Source: SZUA-378 sp036652815
GTDB taxonomy: Bacteria > Bacillota > Clostridia > Lachnospirales > Lachnospiraceae
Length of the DNA stretch: 64,000 bases
NCBI GenBank assembly: GCA_036652815.1
Contig: JAVVVE010000010.1
Span: 14,768-78,767 of the forward strand
Direction of reading: 5' to 3'
Shown here: piece by piece, positions 36,573 to 45,602 of the stretch
Numbering within the stretch: the stretch's first letter is position 1
Layout: each line of letters starts with the position of its first letter
Notes under the pieces: model-generated
What the model saw: the letters and a program-made list of their open reading frames with translations, nothing else
Told to the model about the DNA's origin: nothing
Database searches by the model: none
Position numbers and translations under genes: made by a program

Positions 36573-37463
36573 TTATTCTAAGGTACGCAGGGTTTGTCTA
36601 TAGGTACGGGCAGACATTCGGTAATATCGTTTGAAGGCATTGGAAAAATGCTCCAGGGTAGAGTAGCCCAGTTCCTCAGAGACTGCCGTGATGCTTTTGG
36701 AGGTATCTTTTAATAAAATGGCGGCAGCTGACATCTTGGCTTCCGTCTTTTTTTGCAAAAATGTTTTGCCATAATGTTCTTTGAGGAGTCGTTCGGTTTG
36801 TCTGATTCCGAGCCCAAGCCTTGCGGATAATTTTTGCAGGGTAATCTCCTGATATTCATATAAAAAACATTCTTCCAGAATGATGTATTTTTGATCATAA
36901 AGATTGGCATGTTCAAATTGATTCTGTATCGTAGGCGAGGTGTCTAATTGCGACATGGACTCATAATTGCGAATCATTTTAATCACACATTGCTGTAGTA
37001 AGGTCACTACCTGCACGCGGTAGCAAAGAGGATGTGTCTCTAATTCAAAAAAGAGCTGTTGCATAAGAGGCAGCAGATTCTGCGTGTCCTGTCCATACCA
37101 AAAGCAGGTATTAAGAAAAGGAAGAATAGAAGAATCTGTGGTATCGGCGGAGGCAACGGCTTTGGTGCGTTCCATCTTTAGATAGATGCAATATTCCACC
37201 ATGGGATCCTCGGCTTGAGGTTCTTGCTCATGTTTGACATGAGGCCCTGTCACATATAGAGTATTGGGAGTAATGTCATATTTGATCCCATCTATTTTGG
37301 CAGTCCCATATCCGTAAGGAACATAGTGAATCTCATAACTGTTATTACTATGACTGTGTGTGGGGATAGAACGCAGGAAACGTTCATAGATTAAGTTCAA
37401 TGCAATAAAATCAGTCTGTCCAATCGTAAAACGAATATTCAAATCCGTATATTTTGTCATCAT
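36573..37463 (-). CDS. AraC family regulator of the sugar-acid cluster
   Basis: The 296-residue protein has an N-terminal cupin-like sensing domain (IPTHSHSNNSYEIHYVPYGYG) and a C-terminal double helix-turn-helix (LQKLSARLGLGIRQTERLLK and ITAVSEELGYSTLEHFSNAF). It is convergent with uxaA and divergent from the glucose-dehydrogenase-like gene, with operator-like elements in front of both. It probably activates the cluster in response to a sugar acid or lactone. Effector unknown. Confidence 0.88.
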   Translation of the reverse strand: MMTKYTDLNIRFTIGQTDFIALNLIYERFLRSIPTHSHSNNSYEIHYVPYGYGTAKIDGIKYDITPNTLYVTGPHVKHEQEPQAEDPMVEYCIYLKMERTKAVASADTTDSSILPFLNTCFWYGQDTQNLLPLMQQLFFELETHPLCYRVQVVTLLQQCVIKMIRNYESMSQLDTSPTIQNQFEHANLYDQKYIILEECFLYEYQEITLQKLSARLGLGIRQTERLLKEHYGKTFLQKKTEAKMSAAAILLKDTSKSITAVSEELGYSTLEHFSNAFKRYYRMSARTYRQTLRTLE

Positions 37464-37551
37464 GGTAAGCTCTTAACCTCCGATCTGTCGTCGCAATAGA
37501 TTCCTTAAAATTATCATAACAAAAAGAACTCATAACGTCAATAAAACTTCG

Positions 37552-37600
37552 CTAACACGACATAAAAATGCAATAAATGTCTAGTTTATATCTTCTATGG
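37552..37600 (+). promoter_or_regulatory. Operator candidate B of the sugar-acid cluster
   Basis: CTAACACGACAT (37552-37563), 13 bases, ATGTCTA (37577-37583), then TTTA and TCTT blocks: the same 12-base start, the same inverted GACAT/ATGTC arms and the same spacing as the element before uxaB. It lies in the divergent region between the AraC gene and the dehydrogenase gene, so it may serve both. Confidence 0.65.
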
Positions 37601-37660
37601 AAAAAGAATCTATCTTATACTGAGGGTAGAAGATAAAAAGAGAAAATGAGAGGTGTAAAG

Positions 37661-38863
37661 ATGCAGGTAAAAGGAACTTATTTTCAAAATGATAAAGAAC
37701 ATCCCTTGGTGTATGGCGAGGTAGAACTGATGAATCCTCTGAGAAAAAGATTAAGAGGTGAGGAAGAGAAAGAAGGGATTCTGGCGGAGAGTGTTATCGT
37801 GGGTTTCTGTGGAACCGATCATGAGTTAATGAGGATGGGACAGGAAGGATTGTTGGATAAAAAATTTCCGGCAGGAACAAAGCGACTGATTAACGGGCAT
37901 GAAGGAGTCGTGTGGGTGCCTTCGCAAAACAGGTTCGCCATTGTACTGATTCGTGGTGGTAACAGTTATGATCCAACCAGATATACAGAGGAAGAAACGT
38001 ATTTTGAATATGGCTGTGATCAGGCAGACGGTCTGTTCTCAGATTGCAATTATTATCATCCGGATATGTTATTGGAGATACCGGATGGTTATGTAAGAAA
38101 CGGTAAATTGGCATTATCCTTTGCCAAGAAGATGGTATTTCCGGATCCTTATGGATGCATGATATTTCAACTGGAACGGATGGAAGACATCGGTTCTGCA
38201 CATAATTTTCGAGTTGAAATGGCAAAAAACCATTGTAGTGAAGCCGAGGGACGAGCGTTGGCGAAAGCACATATTTTTGACCGAACCGTGATCTTTGGAC
38301 TGGGAACTACAGGGATGTTCATTGGCGATATTATCAGACGGAATTATCCGGAAAGTAAGATTGTATTTGTAGCAAGAAGCGAAGAGGATAGTCCCAAGGT
38401 ATCTTTTGCATTAAAGCAGGCGAAAGCAGAGTATGTGAAGAACTGTTACGATACAGAAGAACTGGCAGAAGCTATCATAAACAAACTGGGAGGCACAGCA
38501 AGTGTATTCTTAGGCGTTAGTGGGAGCCAGCTAGAACATAAGATTGCTTTTCAAAGGGGAGTACTGGGTTGTAATGGAATCTATAATAGTTTTTCATTAG
38601 GACCAAATATTTCTTTTGATACGATGCCTTTTGGGTTTAAGAATCAGATTATCTTGTCGTCCATTAATTTCCGACAGGTACATATGGAACGAGCAATCGA
38701 GATTCTGGCAAAGAGCCATTATGAGGAGATCGTGGAATTGATTGACAAAGAGATTTTTATACAGGATCCAATAGGCGCATATCAGAATATGATCTATGCC
38801 AAAGGAGCACCTCTTAAGACAGCAGTTATTTGGAACGAACAGTATATAGACAGGGAACGATAA
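37661..38863 (+). CDS. Zn-dependent aldose (glucose) dehydrogenase-like protein
   Basis: The 400-residue medium-chain dehydrogenase has the zinc-site start GFCGTDHELM, NGHEGVV, and a Rossmann motif FGLGTTGMFIGDII. The SDCNYYHPDMLLEIPDGYV region resembles the glucose-dehydrogenase subgroup that oxidises aldoses at C1 to lactones. ATG 37661 is chosen over ATG 37646 because GAGAGGTG lies six bases before it. It is first in a three-gene unit with a polyol-type dehydrogenase and a lactonase-like amidohydrolase. The sugar substrate is inferred from context only. Confidence 0.78.
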   Translation: MQVKGTYFQNDKEHPLVYGEVELMNPLRKRLRGEEEKEGILAESVIVGFCGTDHELMRMGQEGLLDKKFPAGTKRLINGHEGVVWVPSQNRFAIVLIRGGNSYDPTRYTEEETYFEYGCDQADGLFSDCNYYHPDMLLEIPDGYVRNGKLALSFAKKMVFPDPYGCMIFQLERMEDIGSAHNFRVEMAKNHCSEAEGRALAKAHIFDRTVIFGLGTTGMFIGDIIRRNYPESKIVFVARSEEDSPKVSFALKQAKAEYVKNCYDTEELAEAIINKLGGTASVFLGVSGSQLEHKIAFQRGVLGCNGIYNSFSLGPNISFDTMPFGFKNQIILSSINFRQVHMERAIEILAKSHYEEIVELIDKEIFIQDPIGAYQNMIYAKGAPLKTAVIWNEQYIDRER

Positions 38864-38894
38864 TCATCATTCAAATAGGAAGGGGAATTAGGAT

Positions 38895-39914
38895 ATGAAA
38901 ACAATTGTAATTAACAAACCGGGAGAAATTAAAGTGATAGAAACCAATATGCCACAACCAAAAGAGGGAGAAGCCTTACTTTTGATTAAATATTGTGGTA
39001 TTTGTGGTGCGGATGTAGCCAGCTATACCGGCAATCAACCTTTTACGACTTATCCCAGGATCCCGGGACATGAATTTAGTGCAGAGATTGTGTCGATACC
39101 GGATAATAATCTAGGACTTGCAAAAGGGGATATTGTGACAGCCAATCCCTATTTTAATTGTGGAACCTGCTATTCCTGTCAAAGAGGATTTGTAAACTGC
39201 TGTACTGACAATCAGACGATGGGAGTGCAAAGGGATGGGAGCTTCTGTGAATATATTACGATGCCAATCGAGAGAATCATCAAGGGGATGGGACTCGATG
39301 CAAAGCAATTGGCTTTGATTGAACCTTTTTCCATTGGTTATCATGCACTTTCCAGAACACCGATTCAGCCAACGGACAAGGTATTAGTGGTAGGGGCAGG
39401 ACCAATCGGACTTTTTGCGCTGATTAGTGCTAAGTTAAGAGGTGCAAGTGTTTATGTATCAGATATGCTGGCAGGGCGTTTGGATGCTGCATTGGAGTAT
39501 GGAGCAGACGGTGTAATCGATGTATCTAAGACCAATCTGATGGATGCCATGGCAGAGATTACCGGTGGAAATGGATTTGATGTGTGCGTAGAAGCATGTG
39601 GTTTATCGTCTACTTTCCTAAATTGCATCGATGCAGCAGCTTTTGCAGGAAAGATTATTTTAATCGGAAACGGAAAAAAAGATACTACGTTCTTGCACTC
39701 TGTTTTATTAAAAAAGGAACTGAATGTCTTTGGAAGCAGAAACTCTTATACCAAAGATTTTAAAGCTTTGATTCAACTGGTTGCAGAAGGAAAAGTAGAT
39801 GTTATGAAGATGGTGAGTGCTGTATATCCCATGAATCAAGCAGGAGAAGCATTTTTGGCACTGGCCAATAATGACGGAAGTCTTAAAAAAGTATTGCTTG
39901 AAATTAACGGATAA
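38895..39914 (+). CDS. Zn-dependent dehydrogenase, L-galactonate/L-gulonate 5-dehydrogenase-like
   Basis: The 339-residue medium-chain dehydrogenase has the catalytic zinc ligands (CGICGADV, GHEF), the four structural zinc cysteines (CGTCYSCQRGFVNCC) and VVGAGPIGLFALI for NAD(P). Its general form resembles LgoD/RspB and sorbitol dehydrogenases. Next to uxaB and uxaA, oxidation of L-galactonate to D-tagaturonate is the most economical role (inference). GGAAGGGG lies upstream. Confidence 0.8.
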   Translation: MKTIVINKPGEIKVIETNMPQPKEGEALLLIKYCGICGADVASYTGNQPFTTYPRIPGHEFSAEIVSIPDNNLGLAKGDIVTANPYFNCGTCYSCQRGFVNCCTDNQTMGVQRDGSFCEYITMPIERIIKGMGLDAKQLALIEPFSIGYHALSRTPIQPTDKVLVVGAGPIGLFALISAKLRGASVYVSDMLAGRLDAALEYGADGVIDVSKTNLMDAMAEITGGNGFDVCVEACGLSSTFLNCIDAAAFAGKIILIGNGKKDTTFLHSVLLKKELNVFGSRNSYTKDFKALIQLVAEGKVDVMKMVSAVYPMNQAGEAFLALANNDGSLKKVLLEING

Positions 39915-39945
39915 GAGTGCCGGATGGTGAAAGGAGAGATATCTG

Positions 39946-40824
39946 ATGATGAAAATCGATGCACATGTACACTTATGGAAGAAACAAGAAGGGCACGTAA
40001 ATGGAAAACCGGTATTGCATATAGGTGGTGGCTGCTGTGATTTTGGCGGCGAGCATAGGCAGATGATGCCGCCCTATATGGAGGATGGTGAAAATACGGT
40101 AGAACGTTTCATCAGTAATATGGACTATGCCGGTATCAATGGAGCTGTTATTACACAGGAATCGATAGATGGTAATCAAGATGAGTATCTCTTACAGGCA
40201 AAACAACATTATCCGGAGCGTATTAAAATATGCAGTTTATATGAAGAAAATGAAGAGTATCAAACAGAAGGATATGACGGAATCAAGATCTGTGCAGGCA
40301 GACTGCAGTCTATGAATCTGGAAGACCTAGTGCCGGTGTTTAAAGAGGCAGAGCGTAAGCATAAGTTCCTCTCAATTGATTTGGCAGAAGGCGATAGGCA
40401 GGTTGGTGCAATGAAAGAAATCATACAGGAATGTCCTGATTTACGAATCGCAATCGGACATTTCGGTATGGTAACCAAAGAAGGCTGGCAGGAACAGATC
40501 AAACTGGCAAGAAATAAAAAGGTCTATATTGAGAGCGGAGGAATCACATGGCTTTTTCATCGTGAATTTTATCCTTATCCATCTGCGATGGATGCAATTG
40601 CAGAAGCAGGGGAACTATGCGGAATGGATAAATTAATGTGGGGCAGTGATTATCCTCGCACAATGGTAGCGATTACCTATCGGATGTCTCAGGACTATGT
40701 GGTAAAATCCAATCGGATTACCGAAGAAGCCAAACGACGATTTTTAGGAGAAAATGCGATGCGGTTCTATGACTTTGCACAGATGGAAGAACTGCCTTAT
40801 CGCAAAGATATGCTGGAAGATTGA
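39946..40824 (+). CDS. Amidohydrolase superfamily protein, probable sugar lactonase
   Basis: The 292-residue TIM-barrel protein starts MMKIDAHVHLW (H-x-H) and has the C-terminal metal Asp motif LMWGSDYPRTM, typical of COG3618/COG2159 hydrolases. That group includes L-fucono- and L-galactono-lactonases and L-rhamnonolactonase. Placed after an aldose dehydrogenase, hydrolysis of an aldonolactone fits. AAAGGAG lies ten bases upstream. Decarboxylase or other roles in the superfamily are not excluded. Confidence 0.78.
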   Translation: MMKIDAHVHLWKKQEGHVNGKPVLHIGGGCCDFGGEHRQMMPPYMEDGENTVERFISNMDYAGINGAVITQESIDGNQDEYLLQAKQHYPERIKICSLYEENEEYQTEGYDGIKICAGRLQSMNLEDLVPVFKEAERKHKFLSIDLAEGDRQVGAMKEIIQECPDLRIAIGHFGMVTKEGWQEQIKLARNKKVYIESGGITWLFHREFYPYPSAMDAIAEAGELCGMDKLMWGSDYPRTMVAITYRMSQDYVVKSNRITEEAKRRFLGENAMRFYDFAQMEELPYRKDMLED

Positions 40825-40846
40825 GTGTTGGTTTGTTCACGTTGAC

Positions 40847-40875
40847 TTGACTTAAGCGGTTAATAATGTTAATAT
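40847..40875 (+). promoter_or_regulatory. Promoter of the methyltransferase gene
   Basis: TTGACT (40847-40852), 17-base spacer, TAATAT (40870-40875). Two direct copies of GTTAATA (40859-40865, 40868-40874) overlap the -10 box and could be a binding site for the N-terminal helix-turn-helix of the methyltransferase. Confidence 0.55.
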
Positions 40876-40904
40876 ATTTTCATAACTTGTTAGGAGGGTT
40901 ACGG

Positions 40905-42200
40905 ATGGAATATGTAATTGACAAAAATGAAGTGCATGCCATTATGGAAAAAAAAAATATAAAGACACAATCGGAATTAGCAGAAAAATTAGGAATGACA
41001 AAAAACCAATTGTCTGTGATATTATCGGCAAAAAGTAACCCTTTAAAAAGCAATTATCAAAAATTATGTGATATTCTTGAAGTCAAACCTATGGATATTA
41101 TGGTTTCAAAGGAAAAACTTGAAAAGAAAAAAAAAGATAAAGTTGTATTTGAAAGTCAGCTAGAATTTGTTGACATTAAAAAAGTCAAAGCTAAAAGAAA
41201 CTATAATTCAGTGGAACTTTTTGCAGGAGCAGGTGGATTGGCTCTTGGATTGGAATTGTCAGGGTTTCAGGCAAAAGGATTGGTTGAGATTGATAAATAT
41301 GCAGCACAAACTTTGAGAGACAATCGTCCGAATTGGAATGTTATTCAGGATGATATAGTTAAAGTCTCAGAAAATGGTATTAAGAATTATTTGCCTAAAA
41401 ATTGTGAAATAGATTTTGTATCAGGAGGATATCCATGCCAGGCGTTTAGCTATGCCGGGCATAAATTGGGATTGGATGATGTACGTGGTACAATGTTTTT
41501 CTATTTTGCAAAGGTAATTAAAGACTTAAATCCTAAGGTGTTTTTGGCTGAAAATGTAAAGGGACTCACGACGCATGATGATGGTAAGACATTGCAAACC
41601 ATGATTAGTATTTACGAAAATATGGGATATAATGTAACTTGGAATATCCTAAAGGCAAATAATTATGGAGTAGCTCAGAAGAGAGAAAGGGTTGTTATTA
41701 TAGGTGTTAGGAATGACATTAATATTCAGTATCGTCTGCCTAAGGAATATGATTATAAACCGGTGTTAAAAGATGTCTTAATGAACGTACCAGAATCGTT
41801 GGGAGAAAAATATCCTGATAAAAAACGAAAAGTATTAGAATTGGTTCCACCAGGAGGCTATTGGAGAGATCTTCCGGAAAATATTGCTAAAGAATATATG
41901 GGAAAAAGTTATTATTCGGGTGGTGGAAGGACAGGTATGGCAAGAAGAATTTCGTGGAATGAACCGAGTCTAACGCTAACATGTAGCCCGGCACAAAAAC
42001 AAACAGAAAGGTGTCATCCTGAAGAAACACGTCCGTTTACGGTAAGAGAATATGCTAGAATTCAAAGCTTTCCAGATGATTGGGGATTTTCGGGTTCAAT
42101 GGGACAACAATATAAGCAGATTGGTAACGCAGTTCCGGTACAATTTGCTAAAGCAATTGGCTTATCAATAATAGATCTTTTAAATAAAGCAGAGGGTTAG
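40905..42200 (+). CDS. DNA (cytosine-5) methyltransferase with N-terminal XRE helix-turn-helix
   Basis: Residues 1-75 form an XRE/Cro-type helix-turn-helix (QSELAEKLGMTKNQLSVILS). The rest is a C5 methyltransferase: FAGAGGLALGLELSGF (I), GGYPCQAFSYAG with catalytic Cys about 176 (IV), ENVKGL (VI), QKRERVVIIG (VIII), a target-recognition region about 290-370, and QIGNAVP (X). ATG 40905 has TAGGAGGG before it. It protects host DNA against the convergent nuclease; the helix-turn-helix suggests control of its own promoter. The stretch is more AT-rich than neighbours, a sign of transfer. Confidence 0.93.
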   Translation: MEYVIDKNEVHAIMEKKNIKTQSELAEKLGMTKNQLSVILSAKSNPLKSNYQKLCDILEVKPMDIMVSKEKLEKKKKDKVVFESQLEFVDIKKVKAKRNYNSVELFAGAGGLALGLELSGFQAKGLVEIDKYAAQTLRDNRPNWNVIQDDIVKVSENGIKNYLPKNCEIDFVSGGYPCQAFSYAGHKLGLDDVRGTMFFYFAKVIKDLNPKVFLAENVKGLTTHDDGKTLQTMISIYENMGYNVTWNILKANNYGVAQKRERVVIIGVRNDINIQYRLPKEYDYKPVLKDVLMNVPESLGEKYPDKKRKVLELVPPGGYWRDLPENIAKEYMGKSYYSGGGRTGMARRISWNEPSLTLTCSPAQKQTERCHPEETRPFTVREYARIQSFPDDWGFSGSMGQQYKQIGNAVPVQFAKAIGLSIIDLLNKAEG

Positions 42201-42213
42201 CCCTCTGCTTTTT
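42186..42213. terminator. Bidirectional terminator shared by the two R-M gene ends
   Basis: AAAGCAGAGGG (42186-42196) and CCCTCTGCTTT (42201-42211) are perfect complements around a TTAG loop, with T runs on both strands. Both genes end inside it: the plus-strand stop is TAG 42198-42200, the minus-strand stop is TAA over 42199-42197. As a result both proteins end in KAEG. Confidence 0.88.
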
Positions 42214-43075
42214 CAATCTCAGCTGATAATTTTTCAATAACATTGTCTAATAATTCTCTACCATCATATTCAGCGGCGACTTCATCGATAGCAGCAGTTA
42301 ATTCATTATAAAAATTACTATCACCGGTTAAGCGATACCAAAAATCATGTCCAATATATACTGGATAATCTTTCTGAATTTTTTTATAATGATTACTTAA
42401 GTCCTTAATTTCTCCATAAAAAACACCAACTATTAAATCATTTAAGCTAATGTTTAGATTATTTGTTCTTGCCAAGTTCTTAACACCTGCAAAGTGATCG
42501 GAAATAGTCTTGACATCATCTTTATTGATCGTATTTGGGCCAGCTTTTATTTGGCAGTATTTTCTTCTGCCATCAGTAAAATCCTCGAATTCAATGTCTA
42601 TTCCCGAGGTTGTAGATGCATAACCAGATAATATATCACTACAAAATTTTTGGAGATTAGTACCGAAAGTTGTATTGATTGAGGTACCTAAAGCTCTTGC
42701 GTATACTAAGGCAGTTGCTTTGCTTCGGGCGGTACTGTCACCTAAAAGAAAGTTTGCTTTATAATTATCTAAAAATGGGTTTAGATTAAATTCTTTTAAA
42801 TGCTCAAGCTTTAGGGTATTTTTACGATGATTCTCAGCAATTTCTTCATGGAAAAACTTTTTCCATTTCTGAATAATTTCAGTTTTTTGTTTACGTGCAG
42901 AAAGGATATTGTCAAGAGCATCTTTTCCTAATCGTTTGTATAGTTCGAATTCTGATTCGCTTAAACCTAGAACATTGTAAGCATCGGATTCTTCGCAAAC
43001 CGAAGCTGCCTGTTCGTTAAAGTCATCGTAAGATATCTCGCTATTTATATATTTATTGAAAAATGTTTCACTCAT
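42197..43075 (-). CDS. Type II restriction endonuclease (PD-(D/E)XK)
   Basis: The 292-residue protein lies tail to tail with the C5 methyltransferase. It has a PD-(D/E)XK-like core: D160 in TSGIDIEFEDF and Q175-I-K177 in YCQIKAGPNTINKDD, with Q in place of the usual D/E. Its N-terminal half is helical. I think it resembles PmeII-type enzymes but cannot confirm this; recognition sequence is unknown. AT-rich like its partner. The stop codons of the two genes overlap within one hairpin. Confidence 0.8.
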   Translation of the reverse strand: MSETFFNKYINSEISYDDFNEQAASVCEESDAYNVLGLSESEFELYKRLGKDALDNILSARKQKTEIIQKWKKFFHEEIAENHRKNTLKLEHLKEFNLNPFLDNYKANFLLGDSTARSKATALVYARALGTSINTTFGTNLQKFCSDILSGYASTTSGIDIEFEDFTDGRRKYCQIKAGPNTINKDDVKTISDHFAGVKNLARTNNLNISLNDLIVGVFYGEIKDLSNHYKKIQKDYPVYIGHDFWYRLTGDSNFYNELTAAIDEVAAEYDGRELLDNVIEKLSAEIEKAEG

Positions 43076-43314
43076 AGTAAGGCTCCTATTCGTATTATTT
43101 TATGTATAGTATACTTTATACCTTCAAGAAAGTAAAATTTTATATTAGTGTTGTCGCTCTCTCAGACTGGCTTTAGGGAAACGCTGATTAATTCAAACAT
43201 TTTTTTGTGATTTGTAGTACAATATAGATATCAAATGAATGTGTTATGCAAAAGTTGCATAGAGGGGAATCGAGAAAAACAGGAATCGATTCAACCAAAA
43301 ATGGAGGATAACCG

Positions 43315-43749
43315 ATGATACTGAATATTGCAATTATAATTTTTGTTCTTTTGGAAACAGGAAATGTGTTGATTCTATATTTTGCACCTGATTCTAAGCT
43401 GGGTAATGGCGTTGCCGTTTTTAACCCTTGGTTTAAAGCAAAAGAGGATGAGGCAGCAGAGCTTTTTGCAAAATACATGGCCAACTGGGTGGCAGGAGTA
43501 AAGCTTATTTTTATCGTGTTACTGCTTGTGATTTTATTTGTTGGAAATGATATTACAAAGTTATTTGCGGTATTTGCCATGATACTGTCTATCGCAACAT
43601 ACTATTTCAGACTTAATCCCATTATTAAAAAGCTTGACGATATGGGTGAAATTACACCAAAAGGCTACTCAAAAACGTTGTTTATGATGATTACCGGCTT
43701 TATGCTCATGTTCAGTACAGCAGCGGTTATATATTTTTTTGTGAGGTAA
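43315..43749 (+). CDS. Four-helix integral membrane protein, unknown function
   Basis: The 144-residue protein has about four transmembrane segments (residues 1-22, 58-78, 82-100, 120-143) and no recognised motif. GGAGG precedes the ATG. It lies three bases before an alpha/beta hydrolase gene and is probably co-transcribed. The 239-base gap to the restriction gene holds no other gene I can support. Confidence 0.7.
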   Translation: MILNIAIIIFVLLETGNVLILYFAPDSKLGNGVAVFNPWFKAKEDEAAELFAKYMANWVAGVKLIFIVLLLVILFVGNDITKLFAVFAMILSIATYYFRLNPIIKKLDDMGEITPKGYSKTLFMMITGFMLMFSTAAVIYFFVR

Positions 43750-43752
43750 TAT

Positions 43753-44457
43753 ATGTTAAAAAAGCATAAAGCGTTAAAAATTACGTTCCTGTCAGCGTTT
43801 GCTGTACTTATTATTTCTGTGGTCACATTCCTGCTTTGGACAAACGATTATTATCATGCGCAGGATATGGCAATTAGTGTTATGACTGGAGATACATCAA
43901 TAAAAACAATCGACAATTTAACCATTTTGTCACCCGGCATATCCAGTGACACAGGTATCATTCTGTACCCCGGAGCAAAGGTGGAGGCAATTGCCTATTT
44001 GCCAATACTTGAAAAGCTGAAAAATGAGGGTTATACTTGTGTCCTTGTTAAAATGCCATTCAATATGGCAATATTTGATGCAAATGCCGCAGACGAGGTG
44101 TTCGAGCAAGTGCCTAATATAAAAAAATGGTACATAGCAGGTCATTCTATGGGTGGTGCCATGGCGAGCAGCTATGCGTCTAAAAACTCAGATAAAGTAA
44201 AAGGGCTCATTTTAATGGGTGCCTATCTATATGGCAATTATCCGGAGGAAAAAGCTTTGACGGTGTATGGTTCATTCAACGATAATCTCGAACAACATAT
44301 AAGTTATAAAAAAAATATAATTAAAATTGAAGGGGGAAACCATGCACAGTTCGGCAATTATGGAAAGCAAAAAGGTGATCCTGACGCCACTATAACAGCA
44401 GAAGAGCAACAAAACATAACCGTTGATGCGATTGAGCAGTTTATCAAAAAGGAGTAG
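43753..44457 (+). CDS. Alpha/beta hydrolase, membrane-anchored
   Basis: The 234-residue protein has an N-terminal membrane anchor or signal (about residues 8-30) and an alpha/beta-hydrolase core: GHSMGGAMASSYAS nucleophile elbow and a late histidine in GGNHAQFGNYG. GIILYPGAKVEAIAYLPIL is the oxyanion-side strand. It probably acts outside the membrane as an esterase or lipase-like enzyme; substrate unknown. It is paired with the preceding membrane protein. Confidence 0.82.
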   Translation: MLKKHKALKITFLSAFAVLIISVVTFLLWTNDYYHAQDMAISVMTGDTSIKTIDNLTILSPGISSDTGIILYPGAKVEAIAYLPILEKLKNEGYTCVLVKMPFNMAIFDANAADEVFEQVPNIKKWYIAGHSMGGAMASSYASKNSDKVKGLILMGAYLYGNYPEEKALTVYGSFNDNLEQHISYKKNIIKIEGGNHAQFGNYGKQKGDPDATITAEEQQNITVDAIEQFIKKE

Positions 44458-44550
44458 CGGATGATTTTTTGTTTATCATCCACCGTTTCGTATAATAAGA
44501 AAGGAAAATGGAAAGAATAGCACTAAAAGCAGCAAAGAAGGAGTTACCAT

Positions 44551-45588
44551 ATGCAAAATAGTGCTATGCAAGGGACACAGAGTATACAACTGCGTCATCC
44601 TGTTTATGTAAGAGAAAGTGCCAGTATTGTCGGAACCAAAGAAGGAGAAGGACCGCTGGGGAATTTATTCGATATGGTGGGAAGTAATGACTTATTTGGA
44701 TGTGAAACGTGGGAGGATGCGGAGAGCTCGCTACAAAGAGAAGCGGTTTATCTGGCATTAAAGAAAGCGCAAATGAAGGATACCGAGATACGATATCTAT
44801 TTGCAGGCGATTTACTGGGTCAGTCAATTGCTACATCCTTTGGCTTGATGAATTATAAGATCCCGTTATTGGGTCTGTATGGTGCGTGCTCTACTTGTGG
44901 GGAAGCACTTTGCATGGGAGCTATGGCCATAGATGGGGGATATGCCGATCATGTAATGTGTGTTACCTCAAGTCATTATGCCAGTGCAGAGAAAGAATTT
45001 AGATTTCCCTTAGAATACGGAAGCCAGAGACCGCTGTCTGCCTCTTGGACGGTAACAGGAAGTGGAGCGTTTATACTCAGTAGCAATGCATATTTGCATG
45101 CAAGTATGCATGTAAAAGCTAAAATCACAGGACTGACCATTGGACGAATCGTAGATTATGGCTTAAAGGATTCTATGAATATGGGGGCATGCATGGCTCC
45201 GGCTGCAGAAGACACCATCTATCATCACCTACAGGATTTTAATCGCACCCCGAAAGATTATGACCGCATCATCACAGGAGACTTAGGACAGATTGGGCAA
45301 TCAGCACTGCTTACCTTGCTAAGGGATCGTAAGATTGAGATCGCTCAGCAGCATATGGATTGTGGTATTAAAATATTTGACCCGACAAGTCAAGACACGC
45401 ATGCCGGTGGGTCAGGTTGTGGCTGTGCAGCAACGGTACTGTCAGCCTATATTTTAAAACAAATAGAAGAGGGCATATGGAAACGTGTCTTATTTGTACC
45501 GACAGGTGCTTTGCTGTCCAAGACCAGCTTTAATGAAGGGCAGACAGTTCCGGGTATCGCACATGCAGTAGTGCTGGAAGGGCTCTGA
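44551..45588 (+). CDS. spoVAD: Stage V sporulation protein AD
   Basis: The 345-residue protein has a thiolase/ketoacyl-synthase fold: GACSTCGEALCMGAMAIDGG, VTSSHYASAEKEFRFPLEYG and the C-terminal HAGGSGCGCAATVLSAY. This is SpoVAD, the dipicolinate-binding subunit. It is 11 kb from spoVAC, with which it is normally contiguous, and 4 kb from spoVAE. GAAGGAG lies eight bases before ATG 44551. Confidence 0.93.
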   Translation: MQNSAMQGTQSIQLRHPVYVRESASIVGTKEGEGPLGNLFDMVGSNDLFGCETWEDAESSLQREAVYLALKKAQMKDTEIRYLFAGDLLGQSIATSFGLMNYKIPLLGLYGACSTCGEALCMGAMAIDGGYADHVMCVTSSHYASAEKEFRFPLEYGSQRPLSASWTVTGSGAFILSSNAYLHASMHVKAKITGLTIGRIVDYGLKDSMNMGACMAPAAEDTIYHHLQDFNRTPKDYDRIITGDLGQIGQSALLTLLRDRKIEIAQQHMDCGIKIFDPTSQDTHAGGSGCGCAATVLSAYILKQIEEGIWKRVLFVPTGALLSKTSFNEGQTVPGIAHAVVLEGL

Positions 45589-45602
45589 AAGGAGCTGGAG
45601 TA

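Noticed and set aside
44551..45588. Ketoacyl-ACP synthase of fatty acid synthesis
   Set aside because: The thiolase-like fold is there, but sequence motifs and the neighbouring SpoVA genes fit SpoVAD.
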